A stretch of 64,000 nt of DNA. It comes from Natrinema marinum (lineage in GTDB: Archaea; Halobacteriota; Halobacteria; Halobacteriales; Natrialbaceae). Under the pieces are notes generated by a model. That model ran no database searches, had not been told where the DNA came from, and worked only from the letters and a program-made list of their open reading frames with translations. Location of the stretch: assembly GCF_024296685.1 (NCBI RefSeq), contig NZ_CP100763.1:2480001-2544000 (forward strand), in the 5' to 3' direction. Below, one piece after another: positions 7,388 through 15,242 of this stretch (position 1 is the first letter of the stretch; every line of letters starts with the position of its first letter). The position numbers were made by a program, and so were the translations under genes.

Positions 7388-8878
7388 TCAGTGATCGTGG
7401 TCGTGGTCGTGATCGTGATCGTGCGAGCGGTCGCTCGGCTCACCGGCGTCGGACTCGTCCGACGAGGATCGCCTCGCGTTGCTCGGCTCACCACCGTCGC
7501 TGGCGGCGTCACCGAGGTCGCCGCCGGCGACGAGCGCGTCGTGGTCGCCGCCCATCATGTCCATGTTCTTCAGGGTGTCGCGCTCCTCGAACTCCTCGAC
7601 GGCGTTGAGCAGGTCTTCCTGGGTGAGTTCGGTGCGATCCTCGGTCAGCGCCTCGAGGACGGCTTCGCGAAGCACCATTCGGAGGTCGCTGCCGGTCAGT
7701 CCCTCGGTCACGTCGGCGATGAGGTGGGGGTCGAACTCCTCGATCTGCATCTGCTGGGTGATGACCGTGAGGATGTCCGCCCGCATGTCGTAGTCGGGTT
7801 TGGGGAAGTTGATGATCTCGTCGAAGCGTCGCCAGGCGGCGTCGTCGAGTTGGTCGGGGTGGTTCGTCGCGCCGATGAGCAAGACGTCGTCCTCGATGAG
7901 CGAGACGTTGTCGATGCTCTTGAGCAGGGTGTTGACCGCGCGCTTGAGGGCGGCGTGTTCGTCGCTGCGCCGGGTTTTGGCGACGAAATCGAACTCGTCG
8001 ATAAAGAGGATACACGGCGAGAGTCGCTTGGCGACCTCGAAGGTTTTGTCGACGTTTTTGGCCGTCTCGCCGAGGTACTGCGAGGTGATCATCGAGAGCT
8101 TGACCTCGACGAACGGCAGGTCCATGTCCTGGGCCAGCGCCTGTGCAGTCGAGGTCTTTCCGGTCCCCGGCGGCCCGACGAACAGCAGCTTGCCGATCTC
8201 GCGCAGGCCGATATCGGAGAGATACTCCCGGTGTTCGATCGCCTTCGAGATCTTGTCGAGTTCGTTCTCCTGGTCCCGGGTGAGGACCAGATCGTCGAGC
8301 GTCGTCTCGACCTCTTCGGGCGCACGGACCTCGACGAGGTCGAGCATCTCCTCGTCTTCCTCCTCGTCGAAGTACTCGCTGAGCAGGCCGTCGATCCAGA
8401 CGCGGTCGGCCTGAATCGGCCGATTTTGATCGCGGGCCTCCTCGTGGGTGGCGGCGAACTCGTAGTCGTCGTGGCGCTCGAAGTGTTTCGCCAGCGTCGG
8501 GTTCGCGAGCAGGCGCTCGTCGTCGACGCGTTCGGCGTACCACTCCTCGGCCATCCCTTGCTGGGCGAGGGTGATCGTCCCGGAGAACTCGTCGCGCTCG
8601 GTGAACATCAGGTCGGAGACGGCCTCCCACGGCCGGTCGACGCCGGTCGCCTCGCGTGCGGTGCTCGTCGTGACAGACAGCGGGCGACTGATACCGGCCG
8701 GCTTCCGGTTGCTTCCGCCGGTCCCCCCATTGGCGCCCCCGCTCTCGTCGTCGACGCCGCCGGTCCAGAAGACCCGGCGGAACGACGGCGGAAGATCGTT
8801 CTCGTCTAGCGTCCGGTCATCCGAATACACGCTCGTCGTGAGCAGAAACTCCACGACATCGAGCGCCGCGTCACTCAT
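7388..8878 (-). CDS. AAA-family ATPase with Asp/His-repeat C-terminus
   Basis: 496 residues. A ~200-residue N-terminal region has no recognisable domain but includes a Gly/Ser/Asn-rich linker at ~41-60. It is followed by one AAA module: Walker A GPPGTGKTS (235-243), Walker B LFIDEFD (~291-297), sensor 1/second region of homology GATNHPDQLDDAAWRRFDE, and an AAA lid (GLTGSDLRMVLREAV). It resembles proteasome-ATPase and Cdc48-like modules, so it is probably a remodelling ATPase. The C-terminus ends in alternating Asp-His pairs (HDHDHDHDHDH), encoded by a simple GAY-CAY repeat, which could bind metal ions. It stands alone, 122 bp upstream of the nucleotidyltransferase-like gene. Confidence 0.85.
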   Translation of the reverse strand: MSDAALDVVEFLLTTSVYSDDRTLDENDLPPSFRRVFWTGGVDDESGGANGGTGGSNRKPAGISRPLSVTTSTAREATGVDRPWEAVSDLMFTERDEFSGTITLAQQGMAEEWYAERVDDERLLANPTLAKHFERHDDYEFAATHEEARDQNRPIQADRVWIDGLLSEYFDEEEDEEMLDLVEVRAPEEVETTLDDLVLTRDQENELDKISKAIEHREYLSDIGLREIGKLLFVGPPGTGKTSTAQALAQDMDLPFVEVKLSMITSQYLGETAKNVDKTFEVAKRLSPCILFIDEFDFVAKTRRSDEHAALKRAVNTLLKSIDNVSLIEDDVLLIGATNHPDQLDDAAWRRFDEIINFPKPDYDMRADILTVITQQMQIEEFDPHLIADVTEGLTGSDLRMVLREAVLEALTEDRTELTQEDLLNAVEEFEERDTLKNMDMMGGDHDALVAGGDLGDAASDGGEPSNARRSSSDESDAGEPSDRSHDHDHDHDHDH

Positions 8879-9038
8879 TCCGTGAACCTATTCGCCACAC
8901 GTTCTTAACAGCGTCGTCATGCGCAGCGTATGCGATAGCGTTCCACAGACGCTGAGTCGTTGTGCCACGGCGACCGCTGGGACCGCGCCCCACCCGAATG
9001 GCACAACCGTTTTCGTCCATCGGCTCACACTCACCCGT

Positions 9039-9410
9039 ATGAACGTGTTGCTGGGTCTCGGCGGCAGCGACGAGTCGGTGAAGACGCTGCGACGGACCAT
9101 CGAGCGGACGAGTGAGGTCGGTGACGACCTCACCATCGTCGTCGTCGACAAGCCCGAGTCGAAACGCTCGCAAGACGAGATGTACCGGGAGGCGGTCGAC
9201 GAACTCGAGGACGCCGGCCTCGACGACGTCACCGTCGAAACGCTCGAGGGCGATCCGGGAAGCGCGCTGGTCAACTACGCCGAACAGGGCGAGTACGACC
9301 AGCTCGTCATCGGCGGCGGCACCCTGAGCCCGATGGGGAAGATCCAGCTCGGGCCGATCACCGAGTTCGTCCTGTTGAACGCCCCGACGACGGTCAAACT
9401 GGTGCGATAA
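9039..9410 (+). CDS. Universal stress protein-fold protein (short form)
   Basis: 123 residues from MNVLLGLGGSDES (ATG 9039). The Rossmann-like USP pattern is clear: N-terminal strand with GGSDES, TIVVVDKPES after helix 1, and LVIGGGTLSPMGKIQLG near residue 90. It ends with a short strand, TTVKLVR. The usual ATP-binding GxxGx9G(S/T) is only approximate (GGGTLSPMGKIQLG). A GNAT acetyltransferase gene begins 2 bp after the stop, so the two are cotranscribed and may act together. Longer starts upstream add low-complexity sequence and were rejected. Confidence 0.8.
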   Translation: MNVLLGLGGSDESVKTLRRTIERTSEVGDDLTIVVVDKPESKRSQDEMYREAVDELEDAGLDDVTVETLEGDPGSALVNYAEQGEYDQLVIGGGTLSPMGKIQLGPITEFVLLNAPTTVKLVR

Positions 9411-9412
9411 CG

Positions 9413-9994
9413 ATGGCGGGTTCGCGCCAGTATCCCGACGAACCGTCCGGCCCCTTCCCCTCGCCGACGACGACGGTCGAGGACCGCGAGGGGCGATCGA
9501 TCGAGATCCAGTCACCGGCAGGGTTCACCGATGAGACGCTCGAGGACATCGTCACGATGTACACCGAGTTCGACCCGACCGACCGGGCACAGGGGATTCC
9601 CCCGACCGGCGAAGCCCGCATCCGCAACTGGCTCGAGGCCATCGGCGACCACAGCGTCAACGTCGTCGCTCGCCACGACGGCAACGTCGTCGCGCACGCG
9701 ATGTTGGTCCCCGACACCGACGATCCGTCCGCGATCGAACACAACGGAGACATCGAGTGGGAACTCGCCATCTTCGTCCTGCAGGCCTACCAGCGGGCCG
9801 GGATCGGCACGGTGTTGCTCGAGAACTTGCTGGGCCACGCGAGCGAGGTCGGCATCACCCACGTCTGGCTGACCGTCGAGCGGTGGAACAACCCGGCGAT
9901 CGCCCTCTACAAGCGGGTCGGCTTCGAGTCGACCGGGACCGAGAGCTTCGAACAGGAGATGGCGATCCTGCTCGAGGCCGACGGCGACCGGTGA
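9413..9994 (+). CDS. GNAT-family N-acetyltransferase
   Basis: 193 residues. After a ~40-residue N-terminal extension the GNAT fold follows: strand WELAIFVLQAYQ, acetyl-CoA pyrophosphate loop QRAGIGTVLLENLL (residues ~123-136), then HVWLTVERWNNPAIALYKRVGF, the classic motif B with Asn and Tyr. Substrate unknown. It starts 2 bp after the short universal stress protein gene, so translation is probably coupled. The next gene, a second USP, is convergent on the opposite strand. Confidence 0.88.
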   Translation: MAGSRQYPDEPSGPFPSPTTTVEDREGRSIEIQSPAGFTDETLEDIVTMYTEFDPTDRAQGIPPTGEARIRNWLEAIGDHSVNVVARHDGNVVAHAMLVPDTDDPSAIEHNGDIEWELAIFVLQAYQRAGIGTVLLENLLGHASEVGITHVWLTVERWNNPAIALYKRVGFESTGTESFEQEMAILLEADGDR

Positions 9995-10031
9995 CCGCCG
10001 GTTCGACCGGTAGCGCGTTCTCTGGTGACGA

Positions 10032-10490
10032 TCACACCGACAGCACGGGCTGGCTCGCGTAGGAGAGGACGTACTCGGCGGCCTGCTCCAAGACCTCCGC
10101 CTCGGTGCCGGTGACGGGCTCTCGCGGGAGGACGATGAAGTCGGCTTCGACGGCGTCGGCGGTGTCGAGGACGACGTTCCCGGGGTGGCGCGTCTTCCGC
10201 GTCCGCGAGAAGCCGTCGTCGACGGAGGTGGCCAGCGGCACGTCGGCCTCGGTGGCGACCTCGCCGATGTCGGCGAAAAAGCCCTGCGTGTTCTCCGCGA
10301 CGTCGGCTTCGTCCACGGTGCCGGCGTCCAGTCCGTAGACGACGCCGCGTCCGAGGATGAACAGCGCGTGGACGGCGGCGTCGTAGCGGTCGGCGACGGC
10401 GACGGCGTACTCGACGGCGGTGGCTGACTCGTCGCTTCCGTCGACCGGCGCGAGAACGGTGTCGACGGTAAACGGCTCGCTGGCGTCCAT
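10032..10490 (-). CDS. Universal stress protein lacking the ATP-binding motif
   Basis: 152 residues from MDASEPFTVDTV (ATG complement of 10488-10490). The USP opening is clear (VDTVLAPVDGSDESATAVEYAVAVADRY) with AAVHALFIL after it. The C-terminal part, EADFIVLPREPVTGTEAEVL, ends in YASQPVLSV. The glycine-rich ATP loop found in UspA/MJ0577-type proteins is absent, so this member likely does not bind ATP in the usual way. It is divergent from a canonical USP gene 118 bp away. Confidence 0.85.
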   Translation of the reverse strand: MDASEPFTVDTVLAPVDGSDESATAVEYAVAVADRYDAAVHALFILGRGVVYGLDAGTVDEADVAENTQGFFADIGEVATEADVPLATSVDDGFSRTRKTRHPGNVVLDTADAVEADFIVLPREPVTGTEAEVLEQAAEYVLSYASQPVLSV

Positions 10491-10608
10491 ACGCGGCAGT
10501 GGGCGGCCCGTCACAAAAAAGCCACCCCACGCCCAAGAGAAGCGAGGTCGCCAGCCCACCCACGGGCTGAACGGTGATATTTAAGCAATCACGGATGAAC
10601 GTCCGAGT

Positions 10609-11070
10609 ATGTTCGATACGGTCGTGATCGCAACCGACGGCTCAGACAGCGTGAAACGGGCCGTCGACGTCGCCCTCGACCTCGCCGGCCGATTCGACGC
10701 CGAAGTCCACGCGCTCTCGGTGATCGACGCCAGCGAGGTCGACGCCTCGCCCCAGCAGCTCCGGGACGAACTCGAGACCGCCCTCGAGACGACCGCCGAC
10801 GCCGCGCTCGCCACCGTCGAGAATCGCGCACAGCGGGACGTGACGACGGCGGTCCGCAAGGGGCACCCGGCCGTCGAGACCTGCGAGTATGCCCGCGATG
10901 TCGACGCCGACGCGATCGCGACCGGCACCCGCGGCCGCCATGGCGAGAACCGCCTCCTGCTCGGCAGCGTCGCCGAGCGGATCGTCCGCACCTCGCCGGT
11001 CCCCGTGCTGACGGTTCGGCAACTCGATCCAACGGGCGACGACGGGACCGAGACGGCCGCGGACGCCTGA
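10609..11070 (+). CDS. Universal stress protein, UspA/MJ0577 type
   Basis: 153 residues. N-terminal MFDTVVIATDGSDSVKRAVD has the Asp that contacts adenine. VHALSVIDASEVD follows, and the ATP-binding loop GTRGRHGENRLLLGSV (residues ~109-124) fits G-2X-G-9X-G-S. The C-terminal VPVLTVRQL strand is present, with a short acidic tail. This is the ATP-binding kind of USP. It is transcribed away from the motif-less USP at 10032-10490, which suggests that the two share control. Confidence 0.92.
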   Translation: MFDTVVIATDGSDSVKRAVDVALDLAGRFDAEVHALSVIDASEVDASPQQLRDELETALETTADAALATVENRAQRDVTTAVRKGHPAVETCEYARDVDADAIATGTRGRHGENRLLLGSVAERIVRTSPVPVLTVRQLDPTGDDGTETAADA

Positions 11071-11172
11071 CTGCGATCGACGGCTCGGGAGCGCTCGCCC
11101 CGACGCATCCGCGCCGCCGTTCGGGCTCGCGATACCGGCGATTACTTCCCCGCCGGTCACGCAGCAGGGAGC

Positions 11173-12435
11173 ATGTACGACGAACTCATCGAGAGCGGCG
11201 ATCTCCCTCTCGCCCGCAAATCCGTGCTGCCGGGAACCGGCTTCTTCCTGCCCGACACGCTCGAGGAAGACCTGGAGGACCAGCAGACCGAAGCCGCGCT
11301 CGAGGGGGCCGAGGCCGCCGTCATCGCGGACCCGGACGCTGACGGGCTGGCCTGTGTGGCCCTCATCCGGGAGGCCTACGGTGACGTGCAGAACATTCCG
11401 GAGCCCGACGAGGCCGAAGAGAGCGACGCCGACGCCCAATCGGAGCCGGTCGCCGACGCGACGGACGACGCGGATGCGGAGAACGTCCTCCCGGCTGGCG
11501 AGGCCGACGCTCCGCTCGAGGAGCCCGAACCGACGCCGCACACCGTCGCGCTCGTCCCTGCCAGCCCCCACGACGTGGAAGACGCGCTGGCGCGCGTCGC
11601 CGAGTACGGCGACGAGGGGATCGATCTCTTCGTCTGCGACCTCGCGCCCGACCGATACGAGTACGTCGCAGACGAACTCGCCGCGGCGCTCGAGACCGCC
11701 GACCGGATCGCGTGGTACGACCACCACCAGTGGGGCGACGACGTGGCGGCGGCCGTCCGCGAGGCCGGCGTCGACCTCGTCGTCGGCGACTCCGACGAGG
11801 AGTGTTCCGCCGACGTGGTCTATCGCTCGCTCGAGTACGACTTCGACCCGCTGTACGAGGAACTGGCCGCTGTGACTCGAGACCACGATCTCTGGCTGCG
11901 CGAGGACCCGCGTAGCGACGATCTGGCGGACTACGCCTACTGGACCGACCCGGCCGAGTACGTCGAGGTTGTCCGCGAGTACGGCGTCGACCTGCCCGAC
12001 TGGGTCACCGAGTACATCGCCGAGCGCCGCGTCGAGAAAGAGGCGCTCATCGAACAGGCCGTCGGCCGGGCCGAACTCCGCGAGATCGGCGGCTACACGG
12101 TGGGCATCACCTACGGCCGCTGTTCGCAAAACGAGGTCGCAGAGGCCATGCGCGAGCAGGGTGCCGATGCCTCGGTAATCGTCAAACCCGCCGGCTCGGC
12201 CTCCATCCGCGGCACCGACGAGTTCGACCGCTGCCACGAGGTCGCGGGGAAAGTAAACGGCGGCGGCCACCCGAAGGCCGCCGGCTGCAAACCCGACATC
12301 TACGACGACATGCTCGACTACGCGAACCACTGGACGACCCGCGGCGCCGTGACGAAGCGGGTCATCCTCGATGCGTTCCGTGATGTCGTCGAAGAAGCCG
12401 ACGAGGACGCCGAGAGCGACGCGGGCGACAACTAA
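11173..12435 (+). CDS. DHH/DHHA1-family phosphoesterase (RecJ/NrnA-like)
   Basis: 420 residues. DHH motif I is IADPDADGLAC (residues ~51-61), the central Asp lies in FVCDLAPD (~157), the DHH motif proper is WYDHHQWGD (~180), and the C-terminal DHHA1 module has VNGGGHPKAAGC (~360-371). These make a Mn-dependent phosphodiesterase active on single-stranded DNA ends, nanoRNA or cyclic dinucleotides. A ~50-residue acidic insertion (about residues 78-125), rich in Asp, Glu and Ala, separates motif I from motif II. A C-terminal acidic tail is also present. It is a single gene with its own upstream region; no DNA-repair neighbour helps narrow the substrate. Confidence 0.88.
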   Translation: MYDELIESGDLPLARKSVLPGTGFFLPDTLEEDLEDQQTEAALEGAEAAVIADPDADGLACVALIREAYGDVQNIPEPDEAEESDADAQSEPVADATDDADAENVLPAGEADAPLEEPEPTPHTVALVPASPHDVEDALARVAEYGDEGIDLFVCDLAPDRYEYVADELAAALETADRIAWYDHHQWGDDVAAAVREAGVDLVVGDSDEECSADVVYRSLEYDFDPLYEELAAVTRDHDLWLREDPRSDDLADYAYWTDPAEYVEVVREYGVDLPDWVTEYIAERRVEKEALIEQAVGRAELREIGGYTVGITYGRCSQNEVAEAMREQGADASVIVKPAGSASIRGTDEFDRCHEVAGKVNGGGHPKAAGCKPDIYDDMLDYANHWTTRGAVTKRVILDAFRDVVEEADEDAESDAGDN

Positions 12436-12767
12436 AGACGGGTACCCGGCGGCGGTGGCGCGCGCTAGGCCGCGGTGAGGCGAGCGAGGCGCGAGCCGTG
12501 CGAGCACCTCGAAACGCGAACGGCGACGCCGTGAGCGCACGACGAACCGCGGAACGACTCCGTTCGAGGGATGAGCGCGCGAACGGAGTGAGTGAGCGAA
12601 TCGGTTGGGGAGGGCGTGGAAATCCCGTGTTGCCGCGATAGCAAGAGCACGCTATATTCTGTACACGATCGTTCGCGAGTATCCCGTTCGATCCACGGGG
12701 ACCAGCTAACGCATGCTCTGATTCCAGCATTGCCTCCGTGTATCACATCCGATCGAGCGGACGACAA
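12436..12767. other. Gene-free stretch between the DHH gene and a convergent membrane-protein gene
   Basis: 332 bp with no credible gene. The left part is made of short GC-rich units of the GCGAGCGAGGCGCGAG kind plus a perfect 10-bp inverted repeat; the right part is more mixed in composition. Frames open across it are Arg/Ser-rich and lack haloarchaeal acidity. It probably contains terminators for both flanking genes. Confidence 0.5.
12557..12589. repeat. Inverted repeat, 10-bp arms
   Basis: ACTCCGTTCG (12557-12566) and CGAACGGAGT (12580-12589) are perfect reverse complements around a 13-nt loop. They lie between convergent genes. Such palindromes are common in haloarchaeal intergenic DNA; it could serve as a hairpin or terminator, or be a relic of a small repeat family. 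Confidence 0.6.
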
Positions 12768-13463
12768 TCACTGTCGCGACGCGAAGTAGCGCAACACGAG
12801 CTGTAAGACGTGAACGAAGACGCCGGCGACGGCGATGTAGACGCCGATCGTCTGCAAGGCGACCGACGCGGTCCGCTGATCGCGCACCTTCCAGATTTCC
12901 CAGCCCAGCCGCAACAGGAATCCAAGAAAGATCAGCACGAAGCCGAGGAGCAACACCGGCGGGACGAACGTCCCGACGAGAATCGCGACGAGGCCGCCGA
13001 TGAACGCGTAGTTAGCGTACGACCCCCAGTGCTCGAACGTCTTCGACCGCGCGTAGACGTAGGCCGCGATAGCGGCGGTCAGCACGGCCACGACGACCGC
13101 CGTCACGAGGAGGATCGTCAACTGGGCCGCTCGAGGGGCGAAGCGCAACACGCCGGCCCCGAAGATACCGAACGCCAGTTGCAAGAGAACCATCCCGACG
13201 AACGCGATCCCCGTATCGCCGCCCCGGACGCCTCGTTCGGCGACGAGTTGGCCGGCCATGATCGCCGCGCCGTAGACGACCGCACCGATGATCGGCACCG
13301 AGAACAGGTAGTCGTTGATCGTCGCGAGCGGCGTCGCGACGAGGACGTACATCACCGCCACGTTGATCGCCATCAGCGCGCTCGCGCCGCCGATCACGCG
13401 TGCGTCCCGACTCGAGAGACCGACCCCGCTGCCGGTCTCGTACGGGGTTTCGGTCGAGCTCAT
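12768..13463 (-). CDS. Polytopic membrane protein, unknown (weakly Bax-inhibitor-1-like)
   Basis: 231 residues from MSSTETPYETG (ATG complement of 13461-13463). The first ~30 residues are soluble, and six to seven hydrophobic helices follow up to the C-terminus. The layout (several short-looped helices, then YARSKTFEHWGSYANY before a Gly-rich helix) is reminiscent of the Bax inhibitor-1/YccA family, but I see no decisive signature. The gene is convergent with the DHH phosphoesterase and lies 108 bp downstream of the small Cys-containing protein gene on the same strand. Confidence 0.65.
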   Translation of the reverse strand: MSSTETPYETGSGVGLSSRDARVIGGASALMAINVAVMYVLVATPLATINDYLFSVPIIGAVVYGAAIMAGQLVAERGVRGGDTGIAFVGMVLLQLAFGIFGAGVLRFAPRAAQLTILLVTAVVVAVLTAAIAAYVYARSKTFEHWGSYANYAFIGGLVAILVGTFVPPVLLLGFVLIFLGFLLRLGWEIWKVRDQRTASVALQTIGVYIAVAGVFVHVLQLVLRYFASRQ

Positions 13464-13571
13464 CGATCCCGCTACGTCCTCGAGCGTCAAAGGTCGATGG
13501 CCGACAGGTGCCGGTCGCGGTGCGAAGACGACCGAAAACGACGCGCAACCGACGACCCAAAAGCGGCGGAA

Positions 13572-14006
13572 TTACGCCTCGGGCGCGTCGCCTGCGTTCC
13601 ACCGGTCCGAGTACGCCGTCCCGCAGGTACACTGCGCGTAGGCGTGGACGACATCCCCCTCGGCGTAGATGCCGCCGACCTCTTCGTTCTGTTCCTCGGC
13701 GAACGCGAAGATGAACTGCACCGCGTGACCCTCGCCGTCGGCCTCCGGACACTGCCCGGTAGTCAGGGCGTCGTCGATGTCGCCCTCCGTGCTCATCGCC
13801 GACTTGGCGAACTCCATCGCGCCGGTGCCGGTCGCGGCCTGAAAGGCGCTTCGACCGCTCTCGCCGTCGACGACGATCAGTATCCCGTCGTCGACTCGGT
13901 CGCCGAACTGCTCGAGTCGGTCGTCGGAGACGTACGAATCGGCCAGAAACAGCGCGACATCCTCGGGGCGCTCGCCCGCCAGAAACTCTTCGCGTGGGTT
14001 GCTCAT
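13572..14006 (-). CDS. Conserved haloarchaeal protein, unknown function (DUF5807-like)
   Basis: 144 residues. The body reads like an alpha/beta domain (DVALFLADSYVSDDRLEQ, DDGILIVVDGESGR). Three Cys residues lie in the second half: GQCPEADG and CTCG near the C-terminus (AYAQCTCGTAYSDRW). They could bind metal, but a fourth ligand is not obvious. I associate it, with low certainty, with a haloarchaeal domain of unknown function numbered DUF5807. It sits between a membrane protein gene and the archaellin operon on the minus strand, with no clear operon link. Confidence 0.7.
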   Translation of the reverse strand: MSNPREEFLAGERPEDVALFLADSYVSDDRLEQFGDRVDDGILIVVDGESGRSAFQAATGTGAMEFAKSAMSTEGDIDDALTTGQCPEADGEGHAVQFIFAFAEEQNEEVGGIYAEGDVVHAYAQCTCGTAYSDRWNAGDAPEA

Positions 14007-14157
14007 ACCGGCGGATTGGCGCTCGAGGTGGAAAAAGGACTGTATTCGCGTCCGCGCTTGTCCGCGAGTCCGCGGTCGACCGTGGCTATCGCTGGCAATC
14101 GAGTGTCGAAAAATGAACGCCGTGGTACTCCCTGTCGTTCGTGAAGCGGCCGACGAG

Positions 14158-14607
14158 TCAGACCTCGAGATCGGACGCGGCCAGCATGACCTGCAGCGCT
14201 TCGCTCGGCGACATGTCGTCGTCGAGCTGGCCGGCGTACCAGGTCAGGAGGTCCACGAACACTTCGCGGACGTCGTTCGACGTCGCGCGGTGGTGTGCGA
14301 GTTCCCCGTCGGTCTTCAGTGTGATATCGACCCCATGCGGTTCGGACGCGTCGGCGAGTGCGTGATCGGCGCGGTGTGTGCGTGCGTGATCGTCACCCTC
14401 GCCGCGGCCGTCTCCGGCGGGCCGATCGCCCGCTGGAGGGGTGGCCGCGGCCTCGAGGGCCGCCGAGTTCGCCGTGCGATTCGGTCCGGATTCCTCCGAG
14501 CGAACGAGAAAGCGATTCTCGCCCAGTTCGTCGACGCGGTCGTCTTCTAACCGCAAGTCGTCGGGGACGAGAACGCCGTCGTCGTGCTCAATGGAATCGG
14601 AGGTCAT
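14158..14607 (-). CDS. Archaellin-linked haloarchaeal protein, unknown function
   Basis: 149 residues beginning 30 bp after the second archaellin stop, so probably the third gene of the archaellin operon. The N-terminal segment GVLVPDDLRLEDDRVDELGENRF is followed by a low-complexity Ala/Asp/Gly/His linker (~45-90). A folded-looking C-terminal part then follows: VDITLKTDGELAHHRATSNDVREVFVDLLTWYAGQL. No membrane segment or signal peptide is present. Proteins of this kind occur beside archaellin genes in haloarchaea as I recall. Cytoplasmic roles such as archaellin chaperone or regulator are possible but not shown. Confidence 0.7.
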   Translation of the reverse strand: MTSDSIEHDDGVLVPDDLRLEDDRVDELGENRFLVRSEESGPNRTANSAALEAAATPPAGDRPAGDGRGEGDDHARTHRADHALADASEPHGVDITLKTDGELAHHRATSNDVREVFVDLLTWYAGQLDDDMSPSEALQVMLAASDLEV

Positions 14608-14637
14608 AGCAGTGGTTGGTTATAGGTGGAGGTGGCG

Positions 14638-15237
14638 TTAGACCGAGACGACCTCTTTGTCACCGAAGGTCGACGGCACGGTCACGCCGTAGCTGAACTG
14701 CGCACCGGACTGGTCGATGAGCTTGACGGTCGCACCCTCTCCGCCCTCGAGTCCGTTCGTCTCGATCGCGGAGACGTTGATACCGAGTTTGACGCGGTCG
14801 TCAGTGTTCAGCAGTTCGGTGCTGCTTCCGGCTCCGGTGATGTTCTCGGTTGCGAACTCCGTCGCGCTCGCTCCGGCGACGCTGTCGCCACCGTTGTCGT
14901 AAACTAGTGTCACGTCAGCGTCGTCGCTGGTATACTGTACCGTCAGCGAGGACAGGTCGATCGCGTTTGACCCGGCCGACTTCATGATCGTCATGTTGAC
15001 CTTGTCGACGTAGTCACCGCTGACGTTCCCACTCGCGTGGACGACTTCGACCTGGTTCGCGACGGCTTCCTGCGTCTCGGAGCCGGTGTCGGACGCCTGG
15101 CTCTGCAAGACACCAGCCGTGTTGATCAGCACGCCTGCCGCAATCGCCGCGACCAGGACCATCGCGATGAACACGATGAGCGTCCCGATTCCGACCTGCC
15201 CGCGGTCGTCATCGGAGACTTGAAGTTTTTCGAACAT
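14638..15237 (-). CDS. Archaellin (archaeal flagellin), second copy
   Basis: 199 residues. The class III signal peptide ends at DDRG, followed by mature [19 protein letters not shown], the hydrophobic helix that packs in the filament core; cleavage by the PibD/FlaK peptidase is expected after the Gly. The outer beta domain carries N-glycosylation sequons (NVS, NMT, NIT, NVS). It ends in [13 protein letters not shown], typical of haloarchaeal archaellins. It lies 5 bp downstream of a close paralogue. The N-terminal half matches that copy almost exactly at DNA level, while the central region differs. Major or minor filament status cannot be told. Confidence 0.96.
   Translation of the reverse strand: MFEKLQVSDDDRGQVGIGTLIVFIAMVLVAAIAAGVLINTAGVLQSQASDTGSETQEAVANQVEVVHASGNVSGDYVDKVNMTIMKSAGSNAIDLSSLTVQYTSDDADVTLVYDNGGDSVAGASATEFATENITGAGSSTELLNTDDRVKLGINVSAIETNGLEGGEGATVKLIDQSGAQFSYGVTVPSTFGDKEVVSV
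15001..15210. repeat. Archaellin 5' direct repeat, copy in second archaellin
   Basis: Near-identical at nucleotide level to 15609-15818 (offset 608). From 15061 on I count only three mismatches over ~150 bp. It encodes the conserved N-terminal filament-core segment. Confidence 0.85.
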
Positions 15238-15242
15238 CAGTG

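Noticed and set aside
10642-12540. 632-codon antisense open frame opposite a universal stress protein and the DHH gene
   Set aside because: It mirrors known genes on the other strand, is Val/Arg-rich, and lies wholly over the real coding regions. Long antisense frames are usual at this GC content.
12810-14144. 444-codon plus-strand frame over the membrane protein and the small Cys-containing protein
   Set aside because: The opposite strand has clear membrane helices and haloarchaeal acidity. The plus frame is Arg/Asp/His-rich noise.
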